Assembly: GCA_934426825.1 (NCBI GenBank)
Contig: CAKRYI010000009.1
Location: 20,391-84,390, forward strand
Source: an uncultured Acetatifactor sp.
GTDB taxonomy: Bacteria; Bacillota; Clostridia; Lachnospirales; Lachnospiraceae
Length of the DNA: 64,000 nt
Direction of reading: 5' to 3'
The translations under genes were made by a program, and so were the position numbers. Numbering within the stretch: position 1 is the first letter of the stretch; every line of letters begins with the position of its first letter. This document shows, one piece after another, positions 7,444 through 16,469 of the stretch. A model generated the notes under the pieces. The model ran no database searches and was not told the origin of the DNA. It saw only the letters and a list, made by a program, of their open reading frames with translations.

Positions 7444-9861
7444 ATGGACAAGTGGACAAGAGTGAAATTTCAACCGAATCTGCCGTTAGAGCCGGGCAGA
7501 TATGTGACGGCATCCAAAGAGCATATTGCACTTTCCAAGGAAGCGGCGCAGGAAGGTATGGTATTGCTGAAAAATGAGAAGAACTTGCTGCCTTTAAAGG
7601 AAGGAAGTAAGATTGCGCTGTTTGGCAAAGGAAGTTTTGACTATGTCAAAGGCGGCGGCGGAAGCGGAGACGTAAACACCGTATATGTCAGAAATCTGTA
7701 TGAAGGTTTCAAACAGTTAAATACCGCGGTATCCGTCTATGAGCCGATTTCGGATTACTACCGCAAAAATGTGGAAGAGCAGTATGCAAACGGCGCGGCA
7801 CCGGGAATGACGGTGGAACCGGAGCTGACCGCAGAACAGGTAAAGAGCGCAAGGGCATTTACCGATACCGCAGTGATTACCCTCAGCCGTTTTTCCGGAG
7901 AGGGCTGGGACCGCTCCAGTGTGGAATATGACGGCGAGTACAATCCGTGGGCAACCGAAACCAGTATGCCTAAGATTTCCGGCGTGATTTTCCCGGATGG
8001 TGATTTCTACCTGACAAAAGCGGAAAAACAGATGATTGCTCAGGTGGAAGCGCAGTTTAACAAGATTATTGTCGTGTTGAACATCGGCGGAGTGATTGAC
8101 ACAAGCTGGCTGAAAGAGGACGATAAACTGTCGGCGGCACTGTTGGCATGGCAGGGCGGTATGGAAGGCGGTCTTGCGGCAGCAGAGCTTTTAACCGGCA
8201 AGGTGACACCGTCCGGCAAGCTGACAGACAGTTTTGCCGCAAGCGTGGATGATTATCCTTCCACCGCTAATTTCCATGAGTCCGTGGATTATGTGGATTA
8301 TACGGATGATATTTATGTGGGCTACCGCTATTTTGAGACGATTCCCGGCATGGCAGAGAAAGTTTGCTATCCCTTCGGTTTCGGTCTTTCCTATACGCAG
8401 TTTTTGCTGGAGAATCATAAGGCGTGGGAGGAGAACGGCAAAGTCAAAGTTTCCGTGGAAGTAGCCAACACGGGAAAGTATGCCGGAAAAGAAGTAGTAC
8501 AGGTCTATGTTTCCGCACCGCAGGGAGTGCTTGGAAAACCGGCAAAGGAATTGAAGGCGTTCCAGAAGACCCGCCTGTTGCAGCCGGGCGAAAAGCAGCT
8601 TGTGACAATGGAGTTTGACCGCGCAGCCATGGCGTCCTTTGACGACCTCGGAAAGATTGCCAAGGCAGCATTCATTTTGGAAAAAGGCGATTATGAAATC
8701 TATGTGGGTACCGGCATTAAGGAGCTGACCAAAACAGATTTCGCAGTGAAAGTGGAAGAGAATGAGGTAGTGGAGCAGCTTTCCTCTAAAATGACTCCCA
8801 CCAGCCTGAAAAAGCGTATGCTTGCGGACGGCAGCTTTGAAGAACTGCCCCAGAGCGAACCCAACGACCCCAATGCATGCATTTTCCCGAAATTAGAGCC
8901 GGGTTCCGAGGAGGCGATTGTTCCCGCTGTGAGAGGCAGGGAGCGGTATTTGATGATGCACCCTTATAAAAACGATGCACATCCTCTGATGGACGTGGTA
9001 GAGGGCAAAATTACGCTGGACGAGTTTGTGGCACAGCTTAGCGATGACGACCTGATTCACCTTTTGGGAGGACAGCCCAACACCAGCGTTGGCAACACGT
9101 TTGGCTACGGAAATCTGCCGGAGTACGGTGTGCCCAACATTATGACGGAGGACGGTCCTGCCGGAGTGCGTATTGGCGGCGAGTGCGGAGTACATACGAC
9201 TGCATGGCCCTGTGCGACTTTGCTTGCGGCTACATGGAATCCGGATTTGATTGAAAAAGTCGGTGTAGCGGGAGCCGAGGAGTTAAAAGAGAACAATCTG
9301 GCTGTATGGCTGACCCCTGCCGTGAACATTCACAGAAATCCTCTTTGCGGAAGAAACTTTGAGTATTATTCCGAGGACCCTGTGCTTGCCGGAAAAATCG
9401 GTGCCGCCATGGTGCGTGGTATCCAGTCCCAGCATGTGGGTGCTGCCGTGAAGCATTTTGCCTGCAACAACAAGGAGACCAACCGTAAACACAGCGATTC
9501 CAAAGTGTCCGAGCGTGCGCTTAGAGAACTGTATCTGAAAGTATTTGAAATTATTGTAAAAGAATCCGACCCCTGGGTTATGATGTCCGCATACAACATG
9601 ATAAACGGACACCGAGCTTCCGAGAATAAGGAGCTGTTGGAGGACATTCTCCGCGAGGAATGGGGCTTCAAGGGCATGGTAACCAGTGACTGGTGGACCA
9701 GAGGAGAGCACTACAAGGAACTGAAAGCAGGAAATGACGTGAAGATGGCTTCCGGTTATCCGGAGCGTGTGAAAAAGGCTCTGGAGATGGGCGCAATTAC
9801 CAGAGAGGATTTGGTAAGATGTGCTAAACGCGTGCTTGATTTGATTATGAAGATTGATTAA
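7444..9861 (+). CDS. GH3 beta-glucosidase with permuted domain order
   Basis: 805 residues, no signal peptide, so cytoplasmic. The domain order is reversed relative to most family-3 glycosidases: the alpha/beta sandwich comes first (GMVLLKNEKNLLPL about residue 38, GKVTPSGKLTDSF, YVGYRYFE, YPFGFGLSYTQF), then a fibronectin-III-like domain (about 330-440), then the TIM barrel (TEDGPAGVR, NIHRNPLCGRNFEYYSEDP, KHFACNNKETNR). The catalytic nucleophile is D749 in MVTSDWW. This arrangement is known from Butyrivibrio fibrisolvens and Ruminococcus albus enzymes. It probably splits beta-linked oligosaccharides taken into the cell; exact linkage is not predictable. GAGAGG lies before the ATG. Confidence 0.92.
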   Translation: MDKWTRVKFQPNLPLEPGRYVTASKEHIALSKEAAQEGMVLLKNEKNLLPLKEGSKIALFGKGSFDYVKGGGGSGDVNTVYVRNLYEGFKQLNTAVSVYEPISDYYRKNVEEQYANGAAPGMTVEPELTAEQVKSARAFTDTAVITLSRFSGEGWDRSSVEYDGEYNPWATETSMPKISGVIFPDGDFYLTKAEKQMIAQVEAQFNKIIVVLNIGGVIDTSWLKEDDKLSAALLAWQGGMEGGLAAAELLTGKVTPSGKLTDSFAASVDDYPSTANFHESVDYVDYTDDIYVGYRYFETIPGMAEKVCYPFGFGLSYTQFLLENHKAWEENGKVKVSVEVANTGKYAGKEVVQVYVSAPQGVLGKPAKELKAFQKTRLLQPGEKQLVTMEFDRAAMASFDDLGKIAKAAFILEKGDYEIYVGTGIKELTKTDFAVKVEENEVVEQLSSKMTPTSLKKRMLADGSFEELPQSEPNDPNACIFPKLEPGSEEAIVPAVRGRERYLMMHPYKNDAHPLMDVVEGKITLDEFVAQLSDDDLIHLLGGQPNTSVGNTFGYGNLPEYGVPNIMTEDGPAGVRIGGECGVHTTAWPCATLLAATWNPDLIEKVGVAGAEELKENNLAVWLTPAVNIHRNPLCGRNFEYYSEDPVLAGKIGAAMVRGIQSQHVGAAVKHFACNNKETNRKHSDSKVSERALRELYLKVFEIIVKESDPWVMMSAYNMINGHRASENKELLEDILREEWGFKGMVTSDWWTRGEHYKELKAGNDVKMASGYPERVKKALEMGAITREDLVRCAKRVLDLIMKID

Positions 9862-9870
9862 AAAAAGATA

Positions 9871-9932
9871 TTGCAATTTTTTCAAAACCAATTATAATGT
9901 TAGTTAGCTAACAAGTCTGTTAGTTAACTAAC
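9871..9932 (+). promoter_or_regulatory. MarR gene promoter with two palindromic operators
   Basis: TTGCAA (9871-9876), 16 bases, TATAAT (9893-9898). GTTAGCTAAC (9903-9912) and the perfect 14-bp palindrome GTTAGTTAACTAAC (9919-9932) lie directly on and after the expected start of transcription. The arrangement predicts autorepression by the MarR protein encoded just downstream, with control of the ABC exporter. Confidence 0.75.
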
Positions 9933-9969
9933 ATTTTTTTATGGAACTCGCAGGAAAAGGAGCAGAAGT

Positions 9970-10410
9970 ATGGCTTGGGGTGACAAAAGTATTGGATTTA
10001 CAATCAAATGTGTGAACAATCAGATTCGCAGAAAAATGGACAGTACTCTGGACGCGGAAGGGTTTACCGACCTCTGTGGGATTCAGGCTCCGGTGGTGGG
10101 ATTTATTTACGACAGGAGCAGGACGCAGGATGTTTTTCAGAGGGACATTGAGAAGGAATTTAACATACGCAGGTCTACGGCAACCGTACTGCTCCAGAAT
10201 CTGGAGCAGAAGGGATTTATAGAGCGGGTTTCCGTGGAACAGGATGCCAGACTGAAAAAGATACTGCTCACCGAAAAAGCAGTCGAGAGAAATCAGGAAA
10301 TCCGCAGTGCCATTGACCGGTTCAATGCCGGACTGGAGAGAGGACTGACGGAGGAGGAACGCATTGAATTTTTCCGCATTATGGATAAGATAACGGAGAA
10401 TTTAAAATGA
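9970..10410 (+). CDS. MarR-family transcriptional repressor
   Basis: 146 residues with the winged-helix MarR fold: DIEKEFNIRRSTATVLLQNLEQKGFIERV (recognition helix about 62-85) and a basic wing QDARLKKILLTEKA. AAGGAG precedes the ATG. Two inverted repeats sit in its own promoter, and the two genes 85 bp downstream encode a heterodimeric exporter, the usual pairing for a drug- or metabolite-responsive MarR switch. The ligand is unknown. Confidence 0.85.
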   Translation: MAWGDKSIGFTIKCVNNQIRRKMDSTLDAEGFTDLCGIQAPVVGFIYDRSRTQDVFQRDIEKEFNIRRSTATVLLQNLEQKGFIERVSVEQDARLKKILLTEKAVERNQEIRSAIDRFNAGLERGLTEEERIEFFRIMDKITENLK

Positions 10411-10494
10411 CAATCCGGGGGAAAAATCTAAAACAACAAGCAAAGCCTTAATTAATAAATTTAGAAATAAAAGAAATGGGAAAGGATGAGAACA

Positions 10495-12246
10495 ATGTTA
10501 AAGACATTATTAAAACAGGTGAAAGCGTTTAAAACCGATTCCATCAAAACACCGCTTTTTATGATTTTGGAAGTGGTGATGGAGACCGTGATACCGCTTT
10601 TGATGGCGTCCATCATTGACGACGGCGTGGAAGCGGGAAACATGCGCCACATCTACATCGTGGGACTGTGCATGGTGGGGGCGGCTGCAGTCGGATTGTT
10701 TGCCGGCATTATGGGTGGAAAATACGGCGCAAGGGCCTCAGCAGGATTTGCCAAAAATCTGAGAGAGGCAATGTATGAAAATATCCAGACATTTTCATTT
10801 TCCAACATTGACAAATTTTCCACAGCCGGACTTGTGACCCGTATGACAACGGATGTCACCAACCTGCAGAACGCATATCAGATGATTTTGCGCATGTGTA
10901 CCAGAGCGCCGGCAAGTTTGATTTGTGCCATGACGATGGCATTTTTTATCAATGCCAAAATTGCAAGCATATATCTTGCTGCCGTTATTTTCTTAAGTTT
11001 CTTTTTGGGACTGATTATGAGAGCGGCGATGAAATACTTTAATCAGGTGTTCAAAAAATATGACGATATGAATGCCAGTGTGCAGGAAAACATCGCGGCA
11101 CAGCGTGTGGTAAAAGCGTATGTACGCGAGGACTACGAGACCGACAAGTTCCACAAAGCAAGTGAGAATATCTGTCGGATGTTTACCAAGGCAGAATCTG
11201 TGCTGACCTACAACTCACCGCTCATGCAGTTTACCGTGTATTCCTGTATTCTCGGTATCAGCTGGCTTGGGGCAAAAATGATTGTCGCAAACAGCCTGAC
11301 CACCGGTGAACTGATGAGCCTGTTGGCTTACTGCATGAACATCCTCATGAGCCTGATGATGCTTTCCATGATTTTTGTTATGGTGACCCTGAGTATGGCG
11401 AGTGCCCGCAGAATCGGGGAGGTGCTTGAGGAAAAGCCTGACCTTGCGAATCCGGAAAAACCCGATTTTGTTGTGCCGGACGGAAGCATACGCTTTGAAA
11501 ACGTGACGTTCCGCTACAATAAAAATAGTGAGCGCCCCATTTTGGAGCATATCAATTTAGACATTAAATCCGGTGAAACCATCGGTATTCTGGGCGGAAC
11601 GGGAAGCTCAAAGACCAGTCTGGTCAATCTGATAAGCCGTCTGTATGACGTTTCCGAGGGAACGGTGTATGTGGGCGGAAAGGACGTCAGAGGCTATGAT
11701 TTGGAAGTCCTCAGAAATGAGGTGGCGGTTGTCTTACAGAAAAATGTGCTTTTCAGCGGAACCATTCTGGAAAATCTCCGCTGGGGGGACGAGAACGCCA
11801 CGGAGGAAGAGTGCATGCGCGCCTGCAAACTGGCATGTGCGGATGAATTTATTGAAAAAATGCCGGAGAAATACAACACCTATATCGAGCAGGGCGGCAG
11901 CAACGTGTCCGGCGGACAGAAACAGAGACTTTGTATTGCAAGGGCGCTTTTGAAAAAACCGAAGATTCTGATTCTGGACGACAGCACCAGTGCGGTGGAC
12001 ACCGCTACAGACAGTAAAATCAGGAAGGCATTTGCCACGGAGATTCCGGGAACAACTAAGCTGATTATTGCCCAGCGTATTTCCAGTATTCAGGACGCGG
12101 ACAGAATTATTGTGATGGATGACGGACGTGTGGAAGGCGTGGGAACCCACGAAGAACTGTTAGCTTCCAATACCATTTACCGCGAGGTCTACGAGGCGCA
12201 GACCGGCGGAAACGGCGATTTTGATGAAAACGGAGGTGAGGCATAA
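10495..12246 (+). CDS. ABC exporter half-transporter, degenerate-site subunit
   Basis: 583 residues: six transmembrane helices (to about residue 310) then a nucleotide-binding domain with Walker A GGTGSSKTS, signature VSGGQKQRL and Walker B LILDDSTSAVD. The residue after the Walker B Asp is Asp, not the usual catalytic Glu, the mark of the non-hydrolysing site in heterodimeric exporters such as BmrCD and LmrCD. ATG 10495 is preferred over ATG 10486 because GGAAAGG lies nine bases ahead of it. The stop overlaps the next gene's ATG by one base. Likely exports drugs or amphiphiles under control of the upstream MarR protein. Confidence 0.88.
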   Translation: MLKTLLKQVKAFKTDSIKTPLFMILEVVMETVIPLLMASIIDDGVEAGNMRHIYIVGLCMVGAAAVGLFAGIMGGKYGARASAGFAKNLREAMYENIQTFSFSNIDKFSTAGLVTRMTTDVTNLQNAYQMILRMCTRAPASLICAMTMAFFINAKIASIYLAAVIFLSFFLGLIMRAAMKYFNQVFKKYDDMNASVQENIAAQRVVKAYVREDYETDKFHKASENICRMFTKAESVLTYNSPLMQFTVYSCILGISWLGAKMIVANSLTTGELMSLLAYCMNILMSLMMLSMIFVMVTLSMASARRIGEVLEEKPDLANPEKPDFVVPDGSIRFENVTFRYNKNSERPILEHINLDIKSGETIGILGGTGSSKTSLVNLISRLYDVSEGTVYVGGKDVRGYDLEVLRNEVAVVLQKNVLFSGTILENLRWGDENATEEECMRACKLACADEFIEKMPEKYNTYIEQGGSNVSGGQKQRLCIARALLKKPKILILDDSTSAVDTATDSKIRKAFATEIPGTTKLIIAQRISSIQDADRIIVMDDGRVEGVGTHEELLASNTIYREVYEAQTGGNGDFDENGGEA

Positions 12247-14177
12247 TGGCACAGGCAAAACCGATAAAGGGTCCTATGGGACCGGGACGCAGACCCATGG
12301 GAAGCAAGAGAATTGAAAATCCCGGCAAAGTTTTCAAACGGTTAATGCAGTACATTCTGAAAAAGTACAGCATACATTTTTGCATTGTGTTTCTATGTAT
12401 TATTATCAGCGTTCTGGCAAGCGTGCAGGGAACCCTCTTTTTACAGACTTTGATTGACGACTATATTATGCCCATGCTGGGACAGGAGACCCCGGATTTT
12501 ACAAATCTGCTCCATGAAATTATCCGTGTGGGCGTCATTTACTTCGTAGGAGTGCTGGCAACCTTTGCCTACAACCGGATTATGGTAACGGTGACGCAGG
12601 GAACGCTGAAAAGTTTCAGGGACGATATGTTTGCCCATATGGAGAAACTTCCTATTAAATATTTTGACACCCACTCCCACGGCGATATTATGTCTATTTA
12701 TACCAACGATACCGACACGTTAAGGCAGATGGTGAGCCAGAGTATTCCCCAGGTTCTCTCCAGTGCCATTACCGTTGTGAGTGTGCTTGTCAGCATGCTG
12801 ATTCTGAATGTTCCGCTTACGATTGTCACCCTGCTTATGGTCGGCGTTATCACCTATACCACCAAGGTTATCGGCGGCAAGAGCGGCACCTATTTTGTGA
12901 AACAGCAGAAGGATATAGGAAAACTCAACGGCTATATCGAGGAGATGATGGAGGGACAGAAGGTTGTCAAGGTATTCTGCCATGAGGAAAAGGCGTTACA
13001 GGGCTTTAAAGAATTAAACGACGGGCTGTTTGACAGCTCCTACAATGCCAATAAATTTGCGAACCTGATGGGACCGATTAACGGTCAGTTGGGCAATATC
13101 AGCTATGTGCTCTGCGCCATTATCGGCGGATTGCTTGCTCTGAACGGAGTCGGCGGATTTACCTTGGGCGGACTCGCCAGCTTCTTAACTTTTAACAAGA
13201 GCTTCAATATGCCCATCAGTCAGGTGAGCCAGCAGTTTAACAGTATCATCATGGCTCAGGCGGGCGCAAAGAGGGTATTTGACTTATTGGATGAAAAGCC
13301 GGAGGTGGACGAGGGCTATGTCACTTTGGTACGCGCAAAAAAGGTGGACGGAAAGATTGTGGAATGCCCGGAGAGAACCGGCATGTGGGCATGGAAGCAT
13401 GTGCATCAGGCAGACGGCAGTGTGGAATATGTGGAGCTGAAGGGCGAAGTCGTATTCAATGACGTGGATTTCGGCTACAATGATGAAAAAATTGTGCTCC
13501 ACAACGTAAAACTGTTCGCAAACCCCGGACAGAAGATTGCATTTGTCGGCTCCACCGGAGCGGGCAAGACCACCATTACCAACCTGATTAACCGTTTCTA
13601 TGACATACAGGACGGTAAAATCCGCTACGACGGCATTAATATTAATAAGATAAAAAAAGCGGATTTGCGGCGTTCTCTTGGAATCGTGCTGCAGGATACC
13701 CATTTGTTCACGGCAACGGTAATGGAAAATATCCGTTTCGGTAAGCTGGAGGCGACGGACGAGGAGGTCATTGCGGCGGCAAAACTGGCGAATGCGGACG
13801 GATTTATCCGGCAGCTGCCGGAGGGCTACCAGACCGTGCTTACCGGGGACGGAGCCAACTTAAGTCAGGGACAGAGACAGCTTCTTGCCATTGCAAGGGC
13901 AGCGGTGGCAGACCCGCCCGTGCTGATATTAGACGAGGCAACCAGTTCCATTGATACCCGTACTGAGAAAATTGTTCAGGACGGCATGGATAAGCTGATG
14001 AGCGGAAGAACCACTTTTGTGATTGCGCACAGACTGTCCACCGTGCGCAACAGCGATTGTATCATGGTATTGGAGCAGGGCCGCATTATTGAGCGCGGAA
14101 CCCATGAGGAACTGATAGAGCAGAAAGGAAAATACTACCAGCTTTACACCGGAAAAAATGCACCTGTTATGGAATAA
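12246..14177 (+). CDS. ABC exporter half-transporter, catalytic-site subunit
   Basis: 643 residues with an N-terminal extension rich in Gly, Pro, Arg and Met (first 25 residues), six membrane helices, and a nucleotide-binding domain carrying Walker A GSTGAGKTT, Walker B LILDEATSSID with a proper catalytic Glu, and a signature changed to LSQGQRQLL. In the dimer this altered signature would face the altered Walker B of the partner (degenerate site), while its own Walker site faces the intact VSGGQ of the partner. The two halves therefore complement as in known heterodimers. GGAGGTGAGG precedes the ATG. An insertion of about 50 residues precedes the nucleotide-binding domain (EGYVTLVRAKKVDGK). 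Confidence 0.88.
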   Translation: MAQAKPIKGPMGPGRRPMGSKRIENPGKVFKRLMQYILKKYSIHFCIVFLCIIISVLASVQGTLFLQTLIDDYIMPMLGQETPDFTNLLHEIIRVGVIYFVGVLATFAYNRIMVTVTQGTLKSFRDDMFAHMEKLPIKYFDTHSHGDIMSIYTNDTDTLRQMVSQSIPQVLSSAITVVSVLVSMLILNVPLTIVTLLMVGVITYTTKVIGGKSGTYFVKQQKDIGKLNGYIEEMMEGQKVVKVFCHEEKALQGFKELNDGLFDSSYNANKFANLMGPINGQLGNISYVLCAIIGGLLALNGVGGFTLGGLASFLTFNKSFNMPISQVSQQFNSIIMAQAGAKRVFDLLDEKPEVDEGYVTLVRAKKVDGKIVECPERTGMWAWKHVHQADGSVEYVELKGEVVFNDVDFGYNDEKIVLHNVKLFANPGQKIAFVGSTGAGKTTITNLINRFYDIQDGKIRYDGININKIKKADLRRSLGIVLQDTHLFTATVMENIRFGKLEATDEEVIAAAKLANADGFIRQLPEGYQTVLTGDGANLSQGQRQLLAIARAAVADPPVLILDEATSSIDTRTEKIVQDGMDKLMSGRTTFVIAHRLSTVRNSDCIMVLEQGRIIERGTHEELIEQKGKYYQLYTGKNAPVME

Positions 14178-14276
14178 GGAATTTGCTCTTTTGTACTGGA
14201 AAAAACTGTAATGGAGTGTTATAATAAAAATAGGTTTTGTACTAGAGTTAAGGCACCATTAAGGAGGGAAGTACAA

Positions 14277-16316
14277 ATGAGCAAGGCAGAAACAAAGAAT
14301 CCCGCTAACGGGAAGAAACCAAGCAAAAAAGCAAAGAACCACAAGTACAGTATTGAGGCAAGACTCCGGTATGACATATCCGGGCTGATGCGTGGCTCCA
14401 TTGCCGTTTTGGCAGTTGTTGCAATTCTCTTGAATCTGGCAAGTACATTTTACAACCTGCGCTCCAGTCTGGATACCATGGTAAAACTGACAGCGGACCG
14501 TGTGGCACAGGAACTTCAGGGAACGGCTAACATTGTAACGGAGTTAGGTTTGAACGACCAGTTGTCCAATACCATGTATGTGGCTTCACAGAAGCAGGAA
14601 CTGATTGACCAGCGTGTGGCTACCTACGGAATGGTAAGCGGCAAACTTATCAACACCGACGGCTTATGTGAGGTGGAAGGTGTAAGCTACAGCGACAAAG
14701 ATTATTTCCGGCGTGCCATGCAGGGAGAGGTTGTTATATCCGACCCCGTCCTTTCGGCAGACGGTAACATGGAAGTAACGGTTGCCGCTCCGGTATGGAA
14801 AAACAGCATACAGGATACCGAGATTACGGGAGTGATATGCATTGTTCCCCGGTACTCTTTCATGAATGACATTGTGGCAAATATTAAGATTAGCACGAAC
14901 GGAACCTGCTATATTTTAAGCAACGACGGAACAACCATTGCGCACAGCAATCCTTCGGTTGCGGAGGCGCAGGAAAATACCATAGAGATGGCAAAGACAG
15001 ACGGCTCATTGAAAGCCATTGCCAAGCTGGAAGCCAAGATGGTAAACGGCGAGAGCGGAACCGGTTCCTATTTATACGGAGGATCTGCAAAACTGATGGC
15101 ATATGCCCCCATTCCCAATACAAACGGATGGAGTGTGGCTGTTACGGCTCCCTACACTGACTTTCTCGGTTCTACCATAATTTGTATTATCGTGGCACTT
15201 GTCATTGCATTCGGTGCTGTGGCAATCGGTGGAAGCACCGCCAGAAAAATCGGTAAAGTTGTGGGAACCCCCATTAAACTTTGCGCTGACCGTCTGACAC
15301 TGCTGGCACAGGGCGATTTACATTCTCCCATGCCGGTTATTGACACGGAAGATGAGACCAAACAGCTTGCCAACGCAACTGAGTCCTTGGCGGGCAGCCT
15401 GAGTATCGTAATCAACGATGTGGGACAGCTGCTTGCAGAGATGGCAGACGGCAACTTTACGGTTACGGACGACAACGAAGAACATTATGTAGGTGATTTC
15501 CATGGATTGATTTTGTCCATGAGAACACTGAGAGATAAGCTGAGCAGCGCACTTTTGGACATCAGAGAGTCCGTAAGTCAGGTATCTTTGGGAGCCGCAC
15601 AGATGGCGGAGACGGCACAGGGACTTGCTGAGGGCGCTACCGATCAGGCAGGCTCCGTGGAAGAGCTGCAGGCAACGATTACCAACCTGACCGGAATCGT
15701 GGAAGAGAATGCAAAGGCATTGCAGGATTCCTATGAGCAGGCAAGAGCTTACCAGCAGCAGGCAGTAAGCAGCGGAGAAGAAATGAAAGATTTGATTGAG
15801 GCAATGCAGAGCATTACCGATACTTCCCGCCAGATTAGCGATATTATCGAAGAGATTGAAGATATTGCATCCCAGACCAATCTGCTCTCCCTGAATGCGG
15901 CAATCGAGGCTGCAAGAGCAGGAGAGGCAGGAAGAGGATTTGCGGTTGTAGCTGACCAGATTCGGAAACTGGCTGATGACAGTGCAAAATCTGCAATCCA
16001 TACAAGAGAGCTGATAGAGACTTCCATTAAAGAGGTTGACAAGGGTAACGAGATTACAGAGAGAACCTGCCAGTCCTTACAGAAGGTAGTTGAGGGAATG
16101 GATGTGCTTGCACAGGAATCCCAGAAGGCAATGGATAACTCCAATACACAGGCAGAGGCTATGGAGCAGATTGAACAGGGTATCGACCAGATTTCCACCG
16201 TTGTTCAGAATAACTCCGCTACCGCAGAGGAGACCTCCGCTACCAGTGAGGAATTGTCCGCACAGGCTGCCAACATGAACGAACTGGTGGCAACCTTCCA
16301 GTTGCTGGAAAGATAA
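14277..16316 (+). CDS. Methyl-accepting chemotaxis protein, dCache type
   Basis: 679 residues. A first membrane helix (about 38-60) and a second (about 300-322) flank an extracellular dCache-like sensor containing DGLCEVEGVSYSDKDYFRRA and DPVLSADGN, typical of small-molecule-binding chemoreceptors. A HAMP domain and a long coiled-coil signalling domain follow, with the hairpin tip EDIASQTNLLSLNAAIEAARAG. The start at 14277 has AAGGAGGGAA ahead of it; an in-frame ATG 66 bp upstream lacks one and would add a non-membrane leader. It has its own terminator. No che or fla genes are in the window. The ligand is unknown. Confidence 0.9.
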   Translation: MSKAETKNPANGKKPSKKAKNHKYSIEARLRYDISGLMRGSIAVLAVVAILLNLASTFYNLRSSLDTMVKLTADRVAQELQGTANIVTELGLNDQLSNTMYVASQKQELIDQRVATYGMVSGKLINTDGLCEVEGVSYSDKDYFRRAMQGEVVISDPVLSADGNMEVTVAAPVWKNSIQDTEITGVICIVPRYSFMNDIVANIKISTNGTCYILSNDGTTIAHSNPSVAEAQENTIEMAKTDGSLKAIAKLEAKMVNGESGTGSYLYGGSAKLMAYAPIPNTNGWSVAVTAPYTDFLGSTIICIIVALVIAFGAVAIGGSTARKIGKVVGTPIKLCADRLTLLAQGDLHSPMPVIDTEDETKQLANATESLAGSLSIVINDVGQLLAEMADGNFTVTDDNEEHYVGDFHGLILSMRTLRDKLSSALLDIRESVSQVSLGAAQMAETAQGLAEGATDQAGSVEELQATITNLTGIVEENAKALQDSYEQARAYQQQAVSSGEEMKDLIEAMQSITDTSRQISDIIEEIEDIASQTNLLSLNAAIEAARAGEAGRGFAVVADQIRKLADDSAKSAIHTRELIETSIKEVDKGNEITERTCQSLQKVVEGMDVLAQESQKAMDNSNTQAEAMEQIEQGIDQISTVVQNNSATAEETSATSEELSAQAANMNELVATFQLLER

Positions 16317-16375
16317 TGGAATCTGAAAAATTGGAATCTAAGAAATAAATTTATTTGAAAAGTATAAAAAATGAA

Positions 16376-16417
16376 GAATGTTCACAGTCTGAAAATGATT
16401 GTGGACATTCTTTTTTT
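16376..16417 (+). terminator. Intrinsic terminator after the chemoreceptor gene
   Basis: GAATGTTCACA (16376-16386) pairs with TGTGGACATTC (16400-16410) with one G-T, followed by seven T. Confidence 0.85.
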
Positions 16418-16469
16418 GTGCGGACTTGCATAGACTTTCAGTGCAGACCAGCTTCGGGAGGGTAACGGC

